From: Bradyrhizobium sp. 132
GTDB taxonomy: Bacteria > Pseudomonadota > Alphaproteobacteria > Rhizobiales > Xanthobacteraceae
Assembly (NCBI RefSeq): GCF_023074185.1
Contig: NZ_JADPKY010000078.1
Location: 209,609 to 273,608 of the forward strand
Direction of reading: 5' to 3'
Length of the DNA: 64,000 nucleotides
Shown: piece by piece, positions 24,645 through 34,280 of the stretch
How positions within the stretch are numbered: position 1 is the first letter of the stretch
Layout of the letters: each line of letters starts with the position of its first letter
Program-made: the position numbers and the translations under genes
Notes under the pieces: model-generated
Seen by the model: only the letters and a program-made list of their open reading frames with translations
Database searches by the model: none
What the model was told of the DNA's origin: nothing

Positions 24645-25520
24645 TCAGACCTTCTTGCGGACGTGACGGCCGAACAGGCCTTCGGGCTTCAGCAGGAGCA
24701 CGGCGAGCAGCACGATGTAGGGCGCGACGTCCTTCCAGCCCTCGACCAGATAGAAGCCGGCCATGCTCTCGATGACGCCGATCAGGACGCCGCCGACGAC
24801 GGCGCCGGGGATCGAGCCGAACCCGCCGAGCACGGCGGCCGGGAACGCCTTCAGGCCAAGCACCAGACCGACATTGGAATGGATGAAGGTGATCGGCGCC
24901 AGCAGCACGCCGGCGCAGGTCGCAACCGCAGCGCTGATCGCCCAGACGATCGACACCACGCGCTTGACCGGGATGCCCATGTAATAGGCTGCCAGCATGT
25001 TCTCGGAACTGGCGCGCATCGCGGTGCCGAGCATGGTCTTGTTGAAGAACAGCCAGAGCAACGTGCAGAGGATGACGGTGGCCGCGATCACCGAGAGCTT
25101 GTCGTAGGCCAGCACCAGCGCGCCGATCCGCAGCACGCCCTGGCTGAACGGCGTGTCGATCTTGAAATCGTCGGTGCCCCAGATCATGCCGGCGACCGAG
25201 CGCAGGAAATAGCCGAGCCCGATGGTGGCCATGATGATGGAGAATTGCGGATAGCCGAGGATCGGCCGCACCACCACGCGCTCGGCCAGCATACCGAACA
25301 GCGCCATCGCCGCCACCGCGCCGGCAAAGCCGACCCAGTAGTTCAGGCCCAACATGCCGATGAAGGTGAAGGCAAAGAAGCCGCCCAGCATCATCAAATC
25401 GCCCTGGGCGAAATTGACGACCTCGGTGGCCTTGTAGACGAGCACGAAACCGAGCGCGATCAGGCCGTAGACGCAGCCGAGCGCAACACCGCTGACCAGC
25501 TGCTGAACGAAATCCAGCAT
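24645..25520 (-). CDS. livH: LivH-type permease of branched-chain amino-acid-type importer
   Basis: 291 residues starting at ATG 25520 (MLDFVQQLVSGVALGCVYGL), preceded by GGGAGG ten bases upstream. Earlier in-frame starts give a non-membrane leader and are rejected. LivH hallmarks ALGFVLVYKATEVVNFAQGD and GLVLGLKAFPAAVLGGFGSIPG are present. It is the first gene of the operon livH-livM-livG-livF-ligase-binding protein. The roughly 250-bp gap to the divergent ABC exporter must hold its promoter. Confidence 0.95.
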   Translation of the reverse strand: MLDFVQQLVSGVALGCVYGLIALGFVLVYKATEVVNFAQGDLMMLGGFFAFTFIGMLGLNYWVGFAGAVAAMALFGMLAERVVVRPILGYPQFSIIMATIGLGYFLRSVAGMIWGTDDFKIDTPFSQGVLRIGALVLAYDKLSVIAATVILCTLLWLFFNKTMLGTAMRASSENMLAAYYMGIPVKRVVSIVWAISAAVATCAGVLLAPITFIHSNVGLVLGLKAFPAAVLGGFGSIPGAVVGGVLIGVIESMAGFYLVEGWKDVAPYIVLLAVLLLKPEGLFGRHVRKKV

Positions 25521-25773
25521 CGCCGCGCATCCTCCCGATACAACCGGCGGTTCTTCCTGACCGCCTTGCCGCATCTTGTGTTCAGTCGCTACGCAGTCGT
25601 TTTCGCGCCATTCGTCCCTTGGCCAATTCAGCCTGAACCGCCAAGCGCTGTCAACAAACGGTGACTTGCCTTTAGTCCAATCCGGATGACGGAATTTGCG
25701 GCAGCGCGATTCACGGTGCCGAAACATCTTCGGATCATGGTCGCGGGCGATGCAAAACCGCAAGGTGTGGCCC

Positions 25774-26519
<746 letters not shown>

Positions 26520-26523
<4 letters not shown>

Positions 26524-28046
26524 GTTCGGCCACCGCGCTCTCCTGGTTTGCCCGCCACGAGCTCCGGCTCGCCTGGCGCGAATGGTTCGCCATGATGACC
26601 GGCGGGCGGCGCAAACGGGCGCGTGTCGCGGTGATCGGCCTGCTGTTGTTCGCGGCGCTGCTGCACGTGCCGGCCTGGGCGGTGATCGGCCGCTTCGCGG
26701 ACCTGGAACTGCCGCTCGACAAATCCTCGCTGATCGTGATTTCGGCGACCATCTTTCTCGCCTGGACGCTGATGCTGTCACAGGCGATCGAATCGGTGAC
26801 GCGGGTGTTTTACGCCCGCGCCGATCTCGACCTCATCATGTCCTCGCCCGCGACGCTGGCCAATCTGTTCTCGGTGCGCATCGCCGCGATCGCACTCACC
26901 GTCACGGTGATAGCGCTGCTGTTCTCGACGCCCTTCATCGACGTGCTGGTGTTCGGGGGCGGCGCACGCTGGCTTGCGGCGTTCGGCCTCGTCGTCGCCA
27001 TGGGCCTGTCGGCTGCGGCGATCGCGATTGCCGTCACCATCCTGCTGTTCCGCCTGATCGGCCCGGCGCGGACACGGTTCGTCGCGCAGATCCTCGCCGC
27101 GATCATCGGCGCCGGCTTCGTGATCGCGCTCCAGGTCGCGGCAATCATGTCCTACGGCACGCTGTCGCGCTTCACCATCCTGACCTCGGGTAGCGTGGCT
27201 GACCATGCCCCCGACGTCGACAGCATCTGGTGGTGGCCGGCGCGCGCGGCCATAGGCGACAGCGAAGCGCTGCTGCTGCTTCTGGCGCTCGGCCTCGTGC
27301 TGCTCGGGAGCGTCATGGCGATCTTCTCGGGCCGCTTTGCAGACACCGCGATCGATGCCGCCGCCTATGGCGCGTCCGGCCGCACAAGCGCGAAGGAGCG
27401 CCCGTTCCGCGGCGGGTCGCGGCAGCACGCGCTGCGGCGCAAGGAGTTTTCGCTGCTGTGGCGCGATCCCTGGCTGATCTCGCAGACCCTGATGCAGCTG
27501 CTCTATCTGGTGCCGCCGGCGCTGCTGCTCTGGCGCAGCTTTGCCGACAGCTCCGCGGCGCTGACGCTGATCACGCCCGTCATCGTCATGGCGGCGGGAC
27601 AACTCGCCGGCGGGCTCGCCTGGCTGACGATCTCGGGCGAGGACGCGCCTGATCTGGTCGCGACCGCGCCGCTAACTTCGTCCAGCGTCATCCGCGCCAA
27701 GATCGAAGTGGTGCTGATCGCGATTGCCGTCATCTTCTGCCCGCTGATCGCCGCGCTCGCTTTCATCTCGCCATTCCAGGCCGCGGTCAGCGCCGGCGCG
27801 GTCATCGTCAGCGCGGCGTCCGCGACCGCGATCCAGCTCTGGTTCCGGGTGCAGGCCCGGCGCAGCCAATTCCGCCGCCGCCAGACTTCCTCCCGGCTTG
27901 CGACCTTCGCCGAGGCGTTCTCCTCGATCGGCTGGGCTGCCAGCGCAGCGCTGCTGCTCGCGCTGCCCATCGCCGGTCTCGTCAGCGGCCTGATCACCGC
28001 TAGCCTGGTCGCCATCACCTGGAAGTTCAGCCCAAGGCGGGAGTAG
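26520..28046 (+). CDS. ABC exporter membrane protein (508 aa)
   Basis: Starts at ATG 26520, overlapping the ATPase stop. About ten to twelve hydrophobic segments are visible in two blocks. The first block covers roughly residues 35-275. A polar loop rich in Arg (about 285-315, RTSAKERPFRGGSRQHALRR) precedes a second block from about 330 to the end. It makes a two-component exporter with the preceding ATPase. The substrate is not apparent. I recognise no family signature beyond this general arrangement. Confidence 0.85.
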
Positions 28047-28077
28047 AGCCGGCTTGGCCTACCTAGCGCTCACTTGA

Positions 28078-28101
28078 AAGTAAGGCGATATTGCCTTACT
28101 T
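28078..28101. promoter_or_regulatory. 24-bp palindromic operator before the toxin-antitoxin pair
   Basis: AAGTAAGGC-GATATT-GCCTTACTT is symmetrical except for one central mismatched pair, and ends 27 bases before the antitoxin ATG. Position and symmetry fit autoregulation by an AbrB-type VapB or VapBC complex, as is known for this family. Confidence 0.75.
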
Positions 28102-28128
28102 AAGCTTATCAGCGAGCGAGGATCCCCC

Positions 28129-28383
28129 ATGGGCACGCTTACCGTCACGGTAAAGGGACAGGTCACGTTGCGGAAAGACCTCCTGGAGCACCTTGGTGTG
28201 CATCCGGGCGACAAGATTTCGATAGAAAAGCTTCCTGGGGGGCGAGTTGAGGTGAAAGCAGTTCGGCCCACCGGGAAGATCTCGAATGCCTTCGGCTTCC
28301 TGAAAGGAAAGACGAACGGTCGATCGCTCTCGATCGAGGAGATGAACGCGGTCATTGCTGACGGCTGGGCCGGCAAGCGATGA
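28129..28383 (+). CDS. vapB: VapB-type antitoxin, SpoVT/AbrB fold
   Basis: 84 residues. The N-terminal half (TLTVTVKGQVTLRKDLLEHLGVHPGDKI) is a swapped-hairpin AbrB DNA-binding domain. The C-terminal half (FGFLKGKTNGRSLSIEEMNAVIADGW) is the expected flexible toxin-binding tail. The VapC start overlaps its stop by four bases. It would neutralise VapC and repress its own promoter through the palindrome just upstream. Confidence 0.88.
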   Translation: MGTLTVTVKGQVTLRKDLLEHLGVHPGDKISIEKLPGGRVEVKAVRPTGKISNAFGFLKGKTNGRSLSIEEMNAVIADGWAGKR

Positions 28384-28784
28384 AGATAACACCCGACACC
28401 AACGTCTTGGTGCGGGTGTTGGTCGGAGATGATGCCGAACAGGGCAAGTTGGGCGAAGCCCTTCTGGAGAACGCGGACCTAATAGCCATCTCGATCCCCG
28501 CATTATGCGAGTTAGCTTGGGTCCTCTCACGAGGCTACAAAACCTCTGCTGGAAATATCGCGGCTTCGATCCGGCACTTGATCAATGCCTCCAATGTAGT
28601 CGTCAACCGGCCCGTAGCTGAGGCTGGATTAGCGCTCCTCGACGCCGGGGGCGATTTTGCCGATGGCGTCATCGCCCACGAAGGCAACTGGCTTGGGGCC
28701 GATACTTTCGTGTCGTTCGACAAAAAAGCCGTGAAACTGATCGAAGCGAGCGGCGGAATGGCGCGGCTCGCCAGCACCACATGA
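28380..28784 (+). CDS. vapC: VapC-type PIN-domain ribonuclease toxin
   Basis: 134 residues. The PIN acidic residues are readable as D6 (TPDTNVLVR), E44 (ALCELAWVL), D95 (DFADGVIA) and D114 (SFDKKAVKL), so the active site looks complete. PIN toxins cleave RNA, often tRNA or rRNA loops. ATGA overlap with the antitoxin gene gives coupled translation. All four acidic residues suggest an active toxin held in check by VapB. Confidence 0.9.
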   Translation: MKITPDTNVLVRVLVGDDAEQGKLGEALLENADLIAISIPALCELAWVLSRGYKTSAGNIAASIRHLINASNVVVNRPVAEAGLALLDAGGDFADGVIAHEGNWLGADTFVSFDKKAVKLIEASGGMARLASTT

Positions 28785-28843
28785 CGCGAGGATAATTCGT
28801 AGATACACTCATCAGATCGTCGATAAGCGGCGGACGGTTCCTG

Positions 28844-29655
28844 ATGTCTCGACTATTGCTGACGGTCTGTGCGCTTCTCGGTTGGCTGGTAACACCTGCC
28901 TTCGCCCAGCAGCCTCAGCGCAGCGAATGCCTGGCGATGGCGAATGCGGCCCCCCGCGTGACGCCTGTCGCGTTGCGGCAGGCCGCGGCCTCGGCTGAAG
29001 TCCAGATCACCTATGCCGGCCATTCCACCTATTTCATCGACACGCCCGGCGGCTTGCGCATCGCCACCGATTATAGCGGCGCCTATCAGGTGGGACGGCG
29101 CCCGATGTCGCCACCATGAACCGGGCCCACAGCACGCATTATTCTCTATATCCCGATAGGCGCATTCCTCATGTGCTGCATGGCTGGGGCGAGGACGGCA
29201 AGCCGGCGCTGGTTTCGGAGCGCATCGGCGACACCTTCATCCGCAATGTCACCACCGACATCCGCCGCTATTTCGGCGACGATTCCGGCGCCGACATGAT
29301 CCGCGACGGCAATTCGATCTTCATCTTCGAGGTCGCGGGCCTCTGCATCGGCCATCTCGGCCATCTCCACCACAAGCTCGACGACAGCCATTTTGCCCAG
29401 ATCGGGCGGCTCGACATCGTAATGGTGCCGATCGACGGCACCTACACTATGTCGCTCGACGGCGTCTCCGAGATCACCAAGCGGCTGCGCGCCTCGGTGG
29501 TGCTGCCGATGCACCGCTTCGCGACCCCGCTCGACGAGTTTATGCGCCTCATCGGCCAACAGTTCGAGATCGACCGGCGCATGGAGCGAAGTTTCCGGAT
29601 GTCGCGGGATGCGCTGCCGTCGAAGCCGACGGTGATTATCCTCGACGGCGTCTGA
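28844..29655 (+). pseudogene. Secreted MBL-fold hydrolase split by a frameshift
   Basis: The first part (28844-29119) has a signal peptide (MSRLLLTVCALLGWLVTPAFAQ) and the MBL start ITYAGHSTYFIDTPGGLRIATDY. The second part, in another frame and open from before its ATG at 29116, continues PDVATMNRAHSTHYS and runs to 29655 (FEVAGLCIGHLGHLHH, VVLPMHRFATP). Inserting one base near 29095-29102, around GGTGGGACGGCG, would join them as ...QVG-TAPDVATMN.... The gene therefore carries a one-base deletion relative to the family, or a sequencing error. The second part's ATG overlaps the first stop (ATGA), so a re-initiated C-terminal product is conceivable. Confidence 0.8.
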
Positions 29656-29720
29656 CGCGCAATTTTCTCCAAGCCGGCCATCGGCCGGCCGTGCTGGTCT
29701 CCTGAGCAGAGGAGATCGAC

Positions 29721-30242
29721 ATGACAGACTTTGCGAGATTATTGCATGCGGACGGACCGAACCCCGAGCACGCGGCGGCGCTCCAGCTTTATGGCCGCTT
29801 CGTCGGCGATTGGGACGCCGAGATCAGCGCCCATGGCCCCCACGGAACGAAACACACCGCGCCCGGCGAAATCCATTTCGGCTGGGTGCTGGAGGGCCGC
29901 GCCGTGCAGGACGTCTGGATCATCCCGCGCCCGACAGGCAGCCCGGCCTTGCCGATCGCCGGCAATTGGTACGGCACCACGCTGCGGGTCTACGATCCGA
30001 CCATCGACGCATGGCGGATTTCCTGGTTCGATCCCGGCCGTAGCGTGTTCCGCCAACAGATCGGCCGTCCGCGCGGCGAGGACATCGTGCAGGAAGGCAC
30101 GACCGAAGCCGGCGACCTGACGCGCTGGAGTTTTACGGAGATCACCGAGGATTTCTTCCACTGGCTCGGCGAGGTCAAGCCGGCCACCGCAACCGACTGG
30201 CGGCTGGTGGTCGATGTGAGGGCGAAGCGGCGCAAGGGCTGA
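29721..30242 (+). CDS. Conserved hypothetical protein, 173 aa, lipocalin-like beta fold suspected
   Basis: A soluble protein without a signal peptide, preceded by a good AGAGGAG ribosome site. Alternating beta-like segments with aromatic positions are visible: RFVGDWDAEISAHGP, GEIHFGWVLEGRAVQDVWIIP, GTTLRVYDPTIDAWRISWFDP and LTRWSFTEITEDFFHWLGE. The pattern GxWxxxxxx...G...xxWxL.GRAVxDVW resembles DUF1579-like small barrels, but I cannot name a function. It lies between the broken MBL gene and an amidohydrolase on the same strand. Confidence 0.75.
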   Translation: MTDFARLLHADGPNPEHAAALQLYGRFVGDWDAEISAHGPHGTKHTAPGEIHFGWVLEGRAVQDVWIIPRPTGSPALPIAGNWYGTTLRVYDPTIDAWRISWFDPGRSVFRQQIGRPRGEDIVQEGTTEAGDLTRWSFTEITEDFFHWLGEVKPATATDWRLVVDVRAKRRKG

Positions 30243-30359
30243 CGACAGCGCCGCTGTGCCCGCGATGACGGGTGCGGTTGCGCAACGCGCGCTGCTACGT
30301 GCGAGGACGAGGTGCTAGGCTCCCAGAACAAGAAGCATACATCAGGGGAGCGAACGCCG

Positions 30360-31409
30360 ATGGCTGCAAGCAGTCTGCCCGCCAACACGAGCGGGCTATT
30401 CGTCGAGCCGCGCGAGGACTGGCTCGCGCTGCATCAGGAGGAGATCATCGATCCCTTACGGCCGATCGTCGATCCCCATCACCATCTCTGGAATCGTGGG
30501 CACCGCTATCTGATCGAGGAGATGGCAGCCGATGTCGCCTCCGGCCACAACATCATCGCCACCGTCTATGTCGACTGCCGCTCGATGTATCGCGCGCACG
30601 GGCCGGAAGCATTCCGGCCCGTCGGCGAGGTCGAGTTCGCCAACGGCGTGGCCGCGATGAGCGCGAGCGGCGGTTACGGCAAGGCCGCGATCTGCGCCGG
30701 CATCGTCAGTCACGCCAATCTTCTGCTCGGCGACGCCGCAAAGCCGGTGCTGGAGGCCGAGATCGCCGCGGGCAACGGTCGCTTCCGCGGCATCCGGCAT
30801 TCCTCGGCCTGGGACGAAGACCCCGCCGTCGCCGGCATGTATGCGAACCGGCCGAAGGGATTGTTGCAGGACCCGACGTTCCGCAAAGGCTTTGCCTGCC
30901 TCGCGCCGCTGAACCTCAGCTTCGATGCCTGGCTGTTTCATCCGCAGATCGGCGAGCTGACCGAACTTGCCCGCGCCTTCCCCGACACCAGGATCGTGCT
31001 CGATCATTGCGGCGGTCCGGCCGGAATCGGCCGCTTTGGCGGGCGGCGCGAGGAGGTGTTTCCGCAGTGGCGCGCCTCGATCCGGGAGATCGCGAAATGC
31101 GAGAACGTGGTGGTGAAGCTCGGCGGGCTCGCAATGTGTTTGCTCGGCCACGACTTCCATTTACGCGACAAGCCACCGTCGTCCGAGGAGCTTGCCGCGG
31201 CATGGCGGCCCTATGTCGAGACTTGCATCGAGTCATTCGGGGTGAAGCGCGCAATGTTCGAGAGCAATTTCCCGCCGGACAAAGGCCAGTGCAGCTACCA
31301 GGTGATCTTCAACGCCTTCAAGCGCATCGCCGCGCCCTTGAGCGAGACCGAGAAGACGGCGCTGTTCTCGCAGACCGCGAGCGACTTCTACCGGCTCGAC
31401 TTGCCTTGA
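30360..31409 (+). CDS. Amidohydrolase 2 family metal-dependent hydrolase (TIM barrel)
   Basis: 349 residues from ATG 30360, with GGGGAG about ten bases upstream. The metal-binding IVDPHHHLW lies near residue 38, IRHSSAWDED near 142, TRIVLDHCGGP near 212, and AMFESNFPPDKGQCSY near 300. These are the usual features of the PF04909 (2-pyrone-4,6-dicarboxylate lactonase/decarboxylase-like) group, which hydrolyses lactones or decarboxylates aromatic acids. The substrate is not deducible. The gene ends just before a strong hairpin shared with the convergent cupin gene. Confidence 0.9.
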   Translation: MAASSLPANTSGLFVEPREDWLALHQEEIIDPLRPIVDPHHHLWNRGHRYLIEEMAADVASGHNIIATVYVDCRSMYRAHGPEAFRPVGEVEFANGVAAMSASGGYGKAAICAGIVSHANLLLGDAAKPVLEAEIAAGNGRFRGIRHSSAWDEDPAVAGMYANRPKGLLQDPTFRKGFACLAPLNLSFDAWLFHPQIGELTELARAFPDTRIVLDHCGGPAGIGRFGGRREEVFPQWRASIREIAKCENVVVKLGGLAMCLLGHDFHLRDKPPSSEELAAAWRPYVETCIESFGVKRAMFESNFPPDKGQCSYQVIFNAFKRIAAPLSETEKTALFSQTASDFYRLDLP

Positions 31410-31424
31410 AAAGGTTTGTGTCAT

Positions 31425-31469
31425 GACGGAAAGAGGGGCCGGGATGTTGATCCCGACCCCTCTTCCGTC
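31425..31469. terminator. Large stem-loop between convergent genes
   Basis: GACGGAAAGAGGGGCCGGGAT pairs with ATCCCGACCCCTCTTCCGTC around a GTTG-type loop, with one bulged A and one G-T pair. The stem is about 20 bp, centred between the stops at 31409 (plus) and 31507 (minus). There is no long T-tract, so it may be a bidirectional, factor-assisted terminator. Confidence 0.65.
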
Positions 31470-31506
31470 GTAGCCGCTGGGAAGCGTCCTTGAAACTGTT
31501 TGAGCT

Positions 31507-31962
31507 CTAACCGGCGCCCATCAGCGAGGCGGGGCGGCGCTCGCCGGCGGAGACGAACATCCGCTTGAGCCTGTTGACGACGCGGATCAGGAAACCGATC
31601 ATCGCGGGATTGGTCTTGCGGCAGAAGGCGATCTTCTTGACGTGGCCTTCGACGTGCCACTTGGCATGCGCGCCGTCGCGGAAGAAAATGACGTCGCCTG
31701 GGCCGTAGCGCTTCGGCGGCATGCCGTCGCTTTCGAGCACGATCGATCCTTCCATGATCATGATCGTCTCGTCGATATCGTAGTACCAGTTGAAGCGCCC
31801 TTCGGTGCAAGCCCAGATGATGGTCGAAGCGGTACCATCGGAGCTGGTGGACAGGACGCGCGAGCGCGACACCGGATTGCCCTCGATGATCCAGGACGGC
31901 TCGATCGGCCGCAGCTCGAGGTCCACACTGCAACTACCGATTTCAATCAATGAGCGCGACAT
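31507..31962 (-). CDS. Cupin-domain protein (151 aa)
   Basis: Starts at ATG 31962 (MSRSLIEIG), with AGAGGAAAAG directly upstream. An earlier in-frame start at 32016 lacks such a site. The cupin core shows WACTEGRFNWYYDIDETIMIMEG, then a second motif RYGPGDVIFFRDGAHAKWHVEGHV, like the EutQ/DUF861 type where His and Glu ligands are reduced. A basic tail (RVVNRLKRMF) follows. The function is unknown. It is a single cytoplasmic gene divergent from the SUKH-like gene. Confidence 0.85.
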   Translation of the reverse strand: MSRSLIEIGSCSVDLELRPIEPSWIIEGNPVSRSRVLSTSSDGTASTIIWACTEGRFNWYYDIDETIMIMEGSIVLESDGMPPKRYGPGDVIFFRDGAHAKWHVEGHVKKIAFCRKTNPAMIGFLIRVVNRLKRMFVSAGERRPASLMGAG

Positions 31963-32198
31963 CTTTTCCTCTGGGATAAAATATGACCGGCCGGGGCTCG
32001 GCCCGGATTGTTTCAAAAGATGTTGGAACGCTAATAGCCGGCTTTTAATTCTTTCTTACGCGGGCCTCGACAATCAGCCGCAAGTTGCAGACCCGAAGCG
32101 GTTAACGTCGCGATTCCCCTGCATTTTCGTGCACATGAACCCACTTTTTCCGGGGTGCGACAAAGTGCGCGAACGTGACAATCGAAGGAGCCATGCCG

Positions 32199-32753
32199 AT
32201 GCCCCTCACCCCGGAGGTCCTGATAGCCCAAGGCGAAGCCGTCGCCTGGCTCGGCAGCCTCGACGTCTCCTTCACAACCGACGAGGAGCCCTGGTTCACC
32301 GTCGACGGCATCGACAGCCCCCGGCAGATCGGCAGTGACGGCTCCGGCGGCGCGTTCGTGCTGCTGCCGTCGCAGAATGTGCTCTACGTCTCATCGGAAT
32401 GCCGCGCGGGAATTATCGCGGAGAGTTTCGAGGCTTTCGTGCAGCTCGTCATCGCGCGCCCCTATTGGCTCGACATCCTCAAATTTTCCGCCGGCGGCGA
32501 TCTCCCGGAGATGCGGCGTGCGGCCGATGAGCTGGAGGCGACGCTCGACGACCAGGACGACGTCAACGAGGCCCGCGAGGAAATCCGCAGGGGCCTCGAC
32601 CTGCCCGACTCGAGCGATCCGGTCGGTGCGCTCTACGACGCGGTGGCGGCTTCCGACGCCATCGTCCGGGCCACCGACGGCAGCCCGTTCACGCCGCTGT
32701 TCAACCGCTTCAGCATCGACAACAGCCCGATGCTGCGCAACGCGGCGGCGTGA
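32199..32753 (+). CDS. Acidic SMI1/KNR4 (SUKH)-like protein
   Basis: 184 residues from ATG 32199, chosen because GGAG lies eight bases upstream. ATG 32193 and GTG 32175 are also in frame but badly spaced. The middle segment (RQIGSDGSGGAFVLLP, then NVLYVSSECR and IAESFEAFVQLVI) follows the pattern of SUKH domains: an acidic Gly-Asp-Gly-x-Gly stretch, then a short strand, then an S-F-x-x-F helix. SUKH proteins often act as immunity proteins for polymorphic toxins. No toxin gene is nearby. The C-terminal third (residues about 100-184) is helical and not recognised. Confidence 0.6.
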   Translation: MPLTPEVLIAQGEAVAWLGSLDVSFTTDEEPWFTVDGIDSPRQIGSDGSGGAFVLLPSQNVLYVSSECRAGIIAESFEAFVQLVIARPYWLDILKFSAGGDLPEMRRAADELEATLDDQDDVNEAREEIRRGLDLPDSSDPVGALYDAVAASDAIVRATDGSPFTPLFNRFSIDNSPMLRNAAA

Positions 32754-32850
32754 GAGAGGCTTGAGGGTACTTGTCCGGCCTGCATGGTTCGAGACGCGCC
32801 GTAACGCGGCGCTCCTCACCATGAGGGTCTAAGATGTCGCAACGAAGCAA

Positions 32851-32897
32851 GACCTCATCCTGAGGAGCCCGCCAAAGGCGGGCGTCTCGAAGGATGG
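32851..32897. repeat. Palindromic element (family D) between convergent genes
   Basis: GACCTCATCCTGAGG and GCCCGCC-AAA-GGCGGGC (32867-32883) are followed by GTCTCGAAGGATGG. The CCTCATCCTGAGGAGC...CTCGAAGGATG pattern is, from memory, a very common intergenic repeat in bradyrhizobia. It separates the SUKH-like gene from the convergent M29 aminopeptidase gene. Confidence 0.65.
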
Positions 32898-32910
32898 GCC
32901 GCAAGACGCG

Positions 32911-34167
32911 TTACTTCGCCCATTCGCCCTTGCGAAACACCGGCACCTTGCTTCCGTCGGCGAGAATGCCGTCGATGTCGGTCTCGGCCGAGCCGATCAT
33001 CCAGTCGATATGGATCAGGCTCTGGTTGCCGCCCTGCGCGGCGATTTGCTGCGGCGTGAGCTGCGCGCCGTTGACGAAGCACTTCGAATAGCATTGGCCG
33101 AGCGCGATGTGCGAGGCCGCATTCTCGTCGAACAGCGTGTTGTAGAACAACAGCCCGCTCTGCGAGATCGGCGACGAATGCGGCACCAGCGCGACTTCGC
33201 CGAGACGGCGCGCGCCCTCGTCGGTGTCCAGCACCTTGTTCAGCACCTCCGCGCCGCGCGAGGCTTTTGCGTCGACGATCCTGCCGTCCTCGAAGCGCAC
33301 CGCGATGTTGTCGATCAGCGTGCCCTGGTAGGACAGCGGCTTCGAGCTCACGACATGGCCGTAGACCCGCCGGCAATGCGGCGTGGTGAAAACCTCTTCA
33401 GTCGGAATGTTGGCGTTGCAGCTGATTCCGTTCTTGGACAGCGAGGCGCCGCCCTCCCACTCGTGTCCGTCGGCAAGCCCGATGGTGAGGTCGGTGCCGG
33501 GACCTGAATATTGCAGCGCGCGAAAATGCTGGCCATTGAGCCAGTTGGTGCGTTCACGCAGCACCGCATTGTGGCTCGCCCAATTGCCCATCGCGTCCTC
33601 GCGGTCGACGCGCGAAGCGGCAAAGATCGCATCCGCCAGCTTGCCGATCGCAACGTCTTCGGGATCGTTCGGAAACACCTGCTTCGCCCAGGACGGGCTG
33701 GGATAGGCGATGATGTTCCAGTTGGTGTCGAAATTGACGATTTTCTCCAGCGCCGGCTGATAGGCCATCGAATTGGCCTTGCTGGCGCGCGCCACCTTGG
33801 ACGGATCTTCGTCCGACAGCAGCATCGGATTGTCGCCGACGATGGCGAGCCGCGCCGTGTTATTGGAGAATGCCTTCGCCATGCCATCATAGAGCCAGTT
33901 GGCGGCGCGATCGAAGCTGTTGTCGTGGCCGTGGCGGTAGCGCGCCAGCGTCATCTCTTCGTCGGAGAGTATCGGCGTCACAATGCCGGCGCCGGCTTTG
34001 TAGGCATGCACGGCGATCCGCCGCACCAGCGGCAACGCGATCGCGGGCGCCGTCAAGAGCACATCCTGGCCCGGCCGCAAGCCCAGGCCCACCTTCACCG
34101 CCACCTCGGCCAGCCGGTCGAGCTTCACGGGATCGATGGGAGAGGAGGTGATGCGTTGATCAGTCAT
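32911..34167 (-). CDS. M29-family aminopeptidase (PepS/AmpS type)
   Basis: 418 residues, the normal length for this family. Conserved blocks include NIIAYPSPSWAKQVFP (about 155), TDLTIGLADGHEWEGG (about 228), NIPTEEVFTTPHCRRVYGHV (about 255) and LLFYNTLFDENAASHIALG (about 343). The Glu residues and the H-x-A-x-G region are the metal ligands and catalytic positions in M29 enzymes, which bind two cobalt or zinc ions. It is cytoplasmic and removes N-terminal residues from peptides. An AGAGGAT site precedes the start. A same-strand lyase gene lies 114 bp upstream. Confidence 0.93.
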   Translation of the reverse strand: MTDQRITSSPIDPVKLDRLAEVAVKVGLGLRPGQDVLLTAPAIALPLVRRIAVHAYKAGAGIVTPILSDEEMTLARYRHGHDNSFDRAANWLYDGMAKAFSNNTARLAIVGDNPMLLSDEDPSKVARASKANSMAYQPALEKIVNFDTNWNIIAYPSPSWAKQVFPNDPEDVAIGKLADAIFAASRVDREDAMGNWASHNAVLRERTNWLNGQHFRALQYSGPGTDLTIGLADGHEWEGGASLSKNGISCNANIPTEEVFTTPHCRRVYGHVVSSKPLSYQGTLIDNIAVRFEDGRIVDAKASRGAEVLNKVLDTDEGARRLGEVALVPHSSPISQSGLLFYNTLFDENAASHIALGQCYSKCFVNGAQLTPQQIAAQGGNQSLIHIDWMIGSAETDIDGILADGSKVPVFRKGEWAK

Positions 34168-34280
34168 GCCAGATCCTCTGCCGAACGTCTCTCACTCAAT
34201 CTAAGTCTAGCATTGCGAGACACAAGTGTGCGAGTGCCTTGCGACACGCCAAAGATACGCAGTTTCATGCATTTTGGTTT

